Positions 59,259 to 64,000 of a stretch of DNA of 64,000 nt are shown one piece after another (within the stretch, counting starts at the first letter, position 1; every line of letters begins with the position of its first letter). This DNA is from JBHYDC01 sp051861205 (GTDB lineage Bacteria > Pseudomonadota > Alphaproteobacteria > Rhizobiales > Pleomorphomonadaceae): NCBI GenBank assembly GCA_051861205.1, contig JBHYDC010000014.1, forward strand, positions 1-64,000, written 5' to 3'. Position numbers and translations under genes: made by a program. The notes under the pieces are model-generated. The model saw nothing but the letters and a program-made list of their open reading frames with translations, was not told where the DNA came from and searched no databases.

Positions 59259-59295
59259 GGCAGGTCTCGCGGATGGAACTCACCCGCGAGATTTA

Positions 59296-59964
59296 TCAGA
59301 TGCCCTCGCCCGCCGTCATCTCTTCCTCGGCGGTTCGGCTGTGCTTTCGACCGCTGAACCGCTCGTCGAGGCGGCTGAACGCATTGCGCACCCGGCAGGC
59401 AAAGCCTTCCAGCCGCTCCCCGCGCGAGATTTCCCGGTCGACCGCCACCATGGTGCGGGCAAGACCGGGATCGTTATCGTCCACCCAAGCATCGAGAATG
59501 CGGAGCCACGCAATCGCGAGACCCTGCGACCGGAGGCTGCCAACCATGCCGGCGGCCGGGATGTTGGCGGCAGCCAGCATGAAGCTCATCGATCGAACCG
59601 CCAGCGGATTCATGGCTGCGGCCAGCATGGGGTCGCGCTTCACGGACTTGGCCAGCATGCGCAGCGCCGCTCGGTAAGGCGCAAGAATATCGAGCCGCCG
59701 CATCAAAACGTCGAACAAGCGGTCGCGCGCCGGTTCGGCCGCCATAGCGGGGTCGTCCCTGTCGAGCACGGCGGCATCGATACCGCGCGAAAAGGCGGTG
59801 AGAATCGCAAGGCGGCCGTCGAAGGTTCGCCGCAGTTCGCCAAGCGTGACGCCGGCGTCGCGCGCAACATCGGTAAGTTCGATCTCGCCGAACGGCGTGG
59901 TACCGAGGCGCGCCATGAAGGCGTCGACAATACGGGTTCTGGCATCAAGGGTTTCGTCGGTCAT
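59296..59964 (-). CDS. TetR/AcrR family transcriptional regulator
   Basis: The 222-residue protein has an N-terminal HTH (DARTRIVDAFMARLGTTPFG, ELTDVARDAGVTLGELRRTF) and a helical ligand-binding C-terminus. The tail after residue 205 is short and polar. The regulated genes are unknown; csaA follows 37 bases downstream on the same strand and may be co-transcribed. The ATG at 59964 is the conserved start. Confidence 0.88.
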   Translation of the reverse strand: MTDETLDARTRIVDAFMARLGTTPFGEIELTDVARDAGVTLGELRRTFDGRLAILTAFSRGIDAAVLDRDDPAMAAEPARDRLFDVLMRRLDILAPYRAALRMLAKSVKRDPMLAAAMNPLAVRSMSFMLAAANIPAAGMVGSLRSQGLAIAWLRILDAWVDDNDPGLARTMVAVDREISRGERLEGFACRVRNAFSRLDERFSGRKHSRTAEEEMTAGEGI

Positions 59965-60021
59965 GGCAGGGGTCCCTCTCTCTAATGGGACATGTAGGGC
60001 GCGCGCGCGCCAACCGAAAGG

Positions 60022-60843
60022 TCAACCGGCCAGTTCGCGCGAGCGCTGCGTCGCGGCGGCGACGGCGGCCGTCATCAAATCCTGCATGCCACCGTCCGCC
60101 ATCAGCACGGCAAGCGCCGCCGCCGTGGTGCCGCCGGGCGAAGTCACGTTCTTGCGTAGCGTTGCCGGATCAAGCGGCGAACCTCCAAGCAGGGCACCGG
60201 CGCCGATCACGGTCTGCCGCGCGATTTGATCGGCAAGTTCGGCAGGAAGGCCCGCTGCACGGCCGGCTTCCGCCAGCACCTCAGCGAGCAGGAACACATA
60301 GGCCGGGCCAGAGCCTGAAACCGCCGTAACGGCATCGATCAAGCTTTCCTCCGACACCCACGCCGTCTTGCCAACGGCATCCATGAGCGCGGTGACGAGC
60401 GCCCGATCGGCCTCGCTCGCGGCAGGGCTGGCAACTGCCACCGACATGCCCTGCCCCACCATGGCCGGCGTGTTCGGCATCACCCGGACGATCGGGCCGG
60501 AGCCGAGGGCCGCCTGCAACGTCGCAATCGTCGTACCGGCCGCGACCGAGACGACGATCGTTTCCGGGCCCACCAGCGCGGCTAGCCGGGGGAGCGCCGC
60601 GCCCATCTGCTGCGGCTTGACCGCAAGCACGATCACATCCGGCCGATCGGGCGCTGCGCCCGCGTCGGTCAGATGGCGAACGCTGTGCCGGATCGTAAGC
60701 TCCGTCATCTCCGGGCCGAGTTTCGGATCGACAATCGTCACAGCCGCACCCGCCAAGCCGCGATCAAGCCATCCCGCCAGCATGGCGCCACCCATCTTAC
60801 CAGCACCGACGAGAACGAGCGAACGGATGGAGACAAGCGACAT
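60022..60843 (-). CDS. proC: Pyrroline-5-carboxylate reductase ProC
   Basis: The 273-residue enzyme makes proline from pyrroline-5-carboxylate using NAD(P)H. The Rossmann motif is SLVLVGAGKMGGAMLAGWLD, then VIVLAVKPQQMGAALPRL, VRVMPNTPAMVGQGMSV, and the family signature DAVTAVSGSGPAYVFLLAEV with the C-terminal RKNVTSPGGTTAAALAVL. The ATG at 60843 (MSLVSIRSLV) is preferred to 60873. The TetR gene lies 57 bases downstream on the same strand. Confidence 0.95.
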   Translation of the reverse strand: MSLVSIRSLVLVGAGKMGGAMLAGWLDRGLAGAAVTIVDPKLGPEMTELTIRHSVRHLTDAGAAPDRPDVIVLAVKPQQMGAALPRLAALVGPETIVVSVAAGTTIATLQAALGSGPIVRVMPNTPAMVGQGMSVAVASPAASEADRALVTALMDAVGKTAWVSEESLIDAVTAVSGSGPAYVFLLAEVLAEAGRAAGLPAELADQIARQTVIGAGALLGGSPLDPATLRKNVTSPGGTTAAALAVLMADGGMQDLMTAAVAAATQRSRELAG

Positions 60844-60954
60844 GGCGAAGGCTTCCGGCTGTGTAATGGCCAAAGAGCTTTATCCGGAACCGCGAGGAGG
60901 GACAACAAGACGGCCGTCGCACGTCAAGTTCGCGGCTGGAGGATCTTGCCAAAG

Positions 60955-60982
60955 AAAAACCCGGCGAATCGCTCCGCCGGGT
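60955..60982 (-). terminator. Terminator of the YbjN gene
   Basis: On the minus strand ACCCGGCG (60975-60982) pairs perfectly with CGCCGGGT (60959-60966) across eight bases, followed by TTTTTC. It lies 25-52 bases past the YbjN stop and upstream of proC. Confidence 0.9.
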
Positions 60983-61006
60983 CATTGCTGGCGCTGGCGA
61001 TCCGTC

Positions 61007-61507
61007 TCAGGCTTCGCCGACGGTTTCGATCATGGAGTGGTCAAGCGACTCGCGGGCGGATTTTCCCGCCCAAACCACGAATTGGAACGCCTGATAGAAG
61101 CGCTCGCAGGAATCGAGCGCGTTCTGAAGCATGGCCTCGATCTGCTCGTCGCTGGCTTCCAGTTGCCCGGCGAGCAACAGCGCGTGACGGTACATGATCA
61201 CGCCTTCGGCCTGCCAGAGATCGAAGTGGCCCACCCACATCTGCTCGTTCACGAGCGCGAGGAGCTTCACCACCTCGGTTTTGCGGGCGTCCAGAACCTT
61301 GATGTCGAACGCGCAGGCGATATGCAGCGCTTCAATGTCCTCCATCCAAGAAAACGATGCGTGATAGTCTGCCCAATTTCCTTGAATCGAAACGGTAATC
61401 TCGTCATCGGCCGATCGCTCAAACGACCAATCGTTCTGCGCGGCGATGAGTTCGATCATGTCGACGGGATTGTTAGGCCGTTCGGAGTGGACATCGGTGA
61501 GGGTCAC
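61007..61507 (-). CDS. YbjN domain protein
   Basis: The 166-residue protein has the YbjN fold: MIELIAAQNDWSFERSADDE, GNWADYHASFSWMEDIEALH and WVGHFDLWQAEGVIMYRHAL near the middle, with a helical C-terminus. The family resembles type III secretion chaperones in structure; E. coli YbjN affects motility and stress responses, but a biochemical function is not established. The start is a GTG at 61507 (TLTDVHSERPNN). A strong terminator follows. Well conserved in alphaproteobacteria close to proC, as here. Confidence 0.92.
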   Translation of the reverse strand: MTLTDVHSERPNNPVDMIELIAAQNDWSFERSADDEITVSIQGNWADYHASFSWMEDIEALHIACAFDIKVLDARKTEVVKLLALVNEQMWVGHFDLWQAEGVIMYRHALLLAGQLEASDEQIEAMLQNALDSCERFYQAFQFVVWAGKSARESLDHSMIETVGEA

Positions 61508-61874
61508 GACTGACCTCCAAGGTTGCGGCTGGTAACCAGCACGCGGCCTGATAAGGGGTTCGGATCGACCGGCCTGACCGGGATCATGGTCTGGACCGGG
61601 CGGGCCCCAACCCCTTCGAACCGGCAGTCACCGCGCAAAGCATTGCGGGCGACTGTCCGGGGCATTCCCACAGGCGCCAACGCAACCTGCGGGGAATTCA
61701 GCATCCAAGTTACGAAACAGCCACGCTTGCGGCATCTTGCCTCGAATCTCATGTCGCCCAGCACTATGGCAAAGTTTTTCGGTGGCGAAACGAGGTAAGC
61801 GCTTTTCCCCGGTCTTAAACACGCAAAAGTTTAGGCGCGCGTGCAAGTCCGTCACATCGCTCGCCCGGTAGCGA
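61508..61874. other. Gap between ubiK and the YbjN gene, nothing recognisable
   Basis: These 367 bases hold open frames on both strands (for example plus 61523-61798), but they are composition artefacts with no domain. They must contain the promoter for the YbjN gene and the end of the ubiK transcript. No clear terminator, dyad or consensus promoter was seen. Confidence 0.5.
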
Positions 61875-62228
61875 TCAATTTCCACCGGCCGCCCCGTCCG
61901 GCAGCGTATCCGCCGACACGTCCGGCTGAGGCGCAGGACCGGGGACGATGACGGTCCCCTCGGGCTCTTGGGCGGGCGCGAGCTTGGCTTCGAGCGCCGC
62001 GACACGCAGCGTCAGCCGCTCAACCTCGGCAAGCGCGCGGGCGGCGATGTCCTGCACGATCTCGATATCCTCGCGGCGGACGAGGTCGAGTTCGGAAACA
62101 ACCCGGTCGGCCTGCGAACGGAACACGGTTTCAACTTCGCGCCGGGCCGATTGTGCGACGCCGGTCGCATCGTTCATCAGCTTGGCGAATTCATCGAAGA
62201 GGCGGCCCTGGGACGACGACATCATCAA
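61875..62228 (-). CDS. ubiK: Ubiquinone biosynthesis accessory factor UbiK (BMFP family)
   Basis: The 117-residue protein begins with an amphipathic helix (SSQGRLFDEFAKLMNDATGV) and continues as a coiled coil (QADRVVSELDLVRREDIEIV, then ARALAEVERLTLRVAALEAK) with a disordered Pro-rich tail. This is the UbiK/BMFP layout; it supports ubiquinone synthesis enzymes and binds membrane lipids. TAGGAG precedes three consecutive ATG codons at 62228, 62225 and 62222, so the exact start is uncertain by two residues. It is divergent from lgt. Confidence 0.9.
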   Translation of the reverse strand: MMMSSSQGRLFDEFAKLMNDATGVAQSARREVETVFRSQADRVVSELDLVRREDIEIVQDIAARALAEVERLTLRVAALEAKLAPAQEPEGTVIVPGPAPQPDVSADTLPDGAAGGN

Positions 62229-62478
62229 ACTCCTATCCGCTGGACCTGCCGGTCCTTGCGAGCGGCTGAAAGCAGGCGCAGCACATCGACGCTTTCAACC
62301 TACCCCACACCATGCCGCTCACACCAGCATCTCATCTATGTGGCGCGGGATGCGTAGAGGATCAAGCCAAACCTCCGGCCGATGGGCATCGCCGATCGGG
62401 GGGTGCCGGACAAGCGCTTGACGCGGACGGGCCGGGCGGCCAAACCATCGCGAACCCGTACCGACCGACACGAGCGCG

Positions 62479-63306
62479 ATGCCCCTTTTCGTCCTCCCGT
62501 TTCCCGCAATCGATCCGGTGCTGATCCAACTCGGACCCTTCGCGATCCGCTGGTACGCGCTCGCCTACATCGCCGGCCTGCTGTTCGGGTGGTGGTACGT
62601 GCGACGCATGACGGCGACCGACCGGCTCTGGGGCAAGCTGCCGAGGCCGAACGCCCTCGACGTGGACGATCTCTTGGTCTGGATGACCTTCGGCGTCGTG
62701 CTCGGAGGGCGCATCGGCTACGTGCTCTTTTACAATTTCCAATCCTATGTAGACGAACCGCTGGAAGCGCTGAAAGTCTGGCACGGCGGCATGTCGATCC
62801 ACGGCGGATTCATCGGCGCCGCGATCGCGCAGATCCTGTTCGCGCGGCGTCGCGGCCTCAACCCTTTGACGCTGTTCGATCTGACAACCGCAGCGGTGCC
62901 CGTGGGCCTGTTCCTCGGGCGCTGTGCCAACTTCATCAACGGCGAACTATTCGGCCGGGCTACCGACGTGCCCTGGGCCATGGTGTTCCCCTATGGCGGC
63001 GATGTTCCGCGCCATCCGAGCCAGCTCTACGAAGCGGTTCTGGAAGGGCTGGTGCTGCTCGCAATCCTGACGCCGCTTGTCTGGCGGCGCGGCGCGCTGA
63101 TGCGGCCGGGGCTGATCACGGGCCTCTTCGGGATCGGCTACGGCCTTGCGCGGTTCGTCGTCGAATTCTTCCGCGAGCCCGACGCGCACATCGGATTCCT
63201 GTTTGGAGCCTTCACGATGGGGCAGTTGCTCTCGGCGGTCATGGTCGTGCTCGGCGCAGCCTTCGTTGCCGCCGCGATCGGAGGACGAACGGCGCGCGCG
63301 TCATGA
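62479..63306 (+). CDS. lgt: Prolipoprotein diacylglyceryl transferase Lgt
   Basis: The 275-residue seven-helix enzyme attaches diacylglycerol to the lipobox Cys of prolipoproteins. It has IRWYALAYIAGLLFGWWYVR, VWHGGMSIHGGFIGAAIA with the conserved His, and the Lgt signature GRCANFINGELFGRATDVPW. YGLARFVVEFFREPDAHIGF is the conserved C-terminal arm. Length is normal. The stop overlaps the next start as ATGA, so the pair is translationally coupled. Confidence 0.96.
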   Translation: MPLFVLPFPAIDPVLIQLGPFAIRWYALAYIAGLLFGWWYVRRMTATDRLWGKLPRPNALDVDDLLVWMTFGVVLGGRIGYVLFYNFQSYVDEPLEALKVWHGGMSIHGGFIGAAIAQILFARRRGLNPLTLFDLTTAAVPVGLFLGRCANFINGELFGRATDVPWAMVFPYGGDVPRHPSQLYEAVLEGLVLLAILTPLVWRRGALMRPGLITGLFGIGYGLARFVVEFFREPDAHIGFLFGAFTMGQLLSAVMVVLGAAFVAAAIGGRTARAS

Positions 63307-64000
63307 ACCGGCTTCAAACCCGCATCAAGGCTCTGATCGAAGCGGCCGGCCCGATACCCGTATCGGAATACATGACGCTTTGCCTCGGCGACCCTGAAAA
63401 CGGCTACTACACGACGCGCGACCCGATCGGCGCCGCCGGCGACTTTGTAACAGCCCCGGAAGTGAGCCAGATGTTCGGCGAACTGATCGGCGTGTGGTGC
63501 ATGGCGGTTCATGAGGCGATGGGCGCGCCGGATGCGGTGCACCTTGTGGAGCTTGGCCCCGGCCACGGCACCTTGATGGCAGACCTCTTGCGAGCCGCCC
63601 GGATCCGTCCGGATTTCGCGGCCGCCGCAAAAGTCCATCTCGTGGAGACAAGCCCGACGCTTCGGGCCCGGCAGGCCGCCACGCTGCGCGGGCTGGCGGA
63701 ACCGATCTGGCACGAGCGGCTGGACGATGTTCCGGACGGGCCGGCCATCGTGATCGCCAACGAGTTTTTCGACGCGCTCGCGATCCGCCAACTCGTGCGG
63801 ACCGAGGATGCGTGGCGGGAGCGGTTGGTCGGCCTGGACCAGAGCGGCAACCTGACATTCGGGCTCGGCGCCGGCAAAATCGACCCGGCGCTCCTGCCGC
63901 CGGAACTCCCCCAAGCCAAGCCTGGCGCCGTGTTCGAGCTTCGCCGGGCGGGAGAAGCGATGATGGCGGCGCTTGGCGAGTGTGCCGTCCGCTTCGGGGG
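63303..64000 (+). CDS. SAM-dependent methyltransferase NDUFAF7/MidA family (DUF185), partial
   Basis: The first 232 codons of a gene that continues past the right edge are visible. It starts MNRLQTRIKALIEAAGPIPV, has EYMTLCLGDPENGYYTTRDP, GAAGDFVTAPEVSQMFGELI and VHLVELGPGHGTLMADLLRA, the SAM-binding motif of the DUF185/MidA family. In mitochondria the homologue NDUFAF7 methylates an arginine of a complex I subunit; the bacterial role is probably similar but unproven. The ATG at 63303 overlaps the lgt stop, an arrangement often seen in alphaproteobacteria. Confidence 0.93.
   Translation, partial: MNRLQTRIKALIEAAGPIPVSEYMTLCLGDPENGYYTTRDPIGAAGDFVTAPEVSQMFGELIGVWCMAVHEAMGAPDAVHLVELGPGHGTLMADLLRAARIRPDFAAAAKVHLVETSPTLRARQAATLRGLAEPIWHERLDDVPDGPAIVIANEFFDALAIRQLVRTEDAWRERLVGLDQSGNLTFGLGAGKIDPALLPPELPQAKPGAVFELRRAGEAMMAALGECAVRFG

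Noticed and set aside
61523..61798. A 91-codon plus-strand frame between the YbjN gene and ubiK
   Set aside because: No domain, no ribosome site and no coding-like third-position bias.

Overview
The window reads as a high-GC chromosomal segment of an alphaproteobacterium, most likely of the order Hyphomicrobiales (Rhizobiales). The support is gene content: an LpcC-type LPS mannosyltransferase, an Omp25/RopB-like porin, a nutrient-deprivation-induced (Ndi)/holin/DUF3618 stress cluster behind a textbook EcfG promoter, a TTAA-N7-TTAA CtrA-type site near rpoD, a long alphaproteobacterial UvrB, and an ECF42/DGPF pair. Genus cannot be fixed from the sequence alone. There is no plasmid, phage, transposase or CRISPR array. 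Almost everything is ordinary chromosomal housekeeping, with one glycan-synthesis block that looks acquired.

Layout. 1-5.2 kb: tail of an ECF sigma/YCII operon with a frameshifted membrane gene, a tRNA with anticodon CAU, a SIMPL protein, a nitrilase-family hydrolase, an NTF2-like protein, a hotdog thioesterase, a Uma2 nuclease-fold protein and a HlyU-like protein. 5.3-18.3 kb: the information-processing and pyrimidine/arginine core rpoD-dnaG-yqeY / carA ... carB-greA; an ion channel, a zinc metallopeptidase and an HTH protein sit between carA and carB. 18.4-27.6 kb: cell-surface glycan region with six glycosyltransferase-type genes, a glycosyltransferase-like gene and two methyltransferases; 22.9-25.6 kb is clearly AT-richer than its surroundings. 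27.6-31.7 kb: lrp-trxB-lysR, then a well-formed candidate small RNA with C/U-rich hairpin loops, then msrP. 31.9-39.7 kb: aspartate aminotransferase, a small membrane protein, a PQQ-type sugar dehydrogenase, a DUF1499 gene broken by an in-frame TAA, a cold-shock protein, uvrB and a secreted SH3/Arg-Asp-Trp repeat protein.

40.0-42.1 kb is a three-gene envelope stress operon. 42.1-44.8 kb is a copper-handling operon on the minus strand (DUF2946, YcnI-like, CopC-CopD fusion). 44.9-48.6 kb runs rlmJ, a secreted Cys-rich protein, RNase T2, a DUF1176 protein and a GST, the middle genes overlapping start to stop. 48.6-54.5 kb has uvrC, an SDR, an outer-membrane beta-barrel, pgsA and moaD-moaE. 54.5-58.8 kb has a cupin, ilvE and a divergent MarR-response regulator-histidine kinase operon whose last codons run into a 23-bp tandem repeat. 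58.9-64 kb holds csaA, a TetR regulator, proC, a YbjN protein, ubiK, lgt and the start of a NDUFAF7/MidA-like methyltransferase cut by the window edge.

Most interesting items: the sRNA at about 30548-30686, the perfect GGAAC-N17-CGTT promoter at 39932-39957, the nitrilase homologue with His in place of the catalytic Glu, the two disrupted genes (696-1138 and 35074-35577), the AT-rich glycan insert between greA and lrp, the four-copy 23-bp repeat over the kinase stop codon, and the CtrA-type site upstream of rpoD. I did not find a clearly new multi-gene system.
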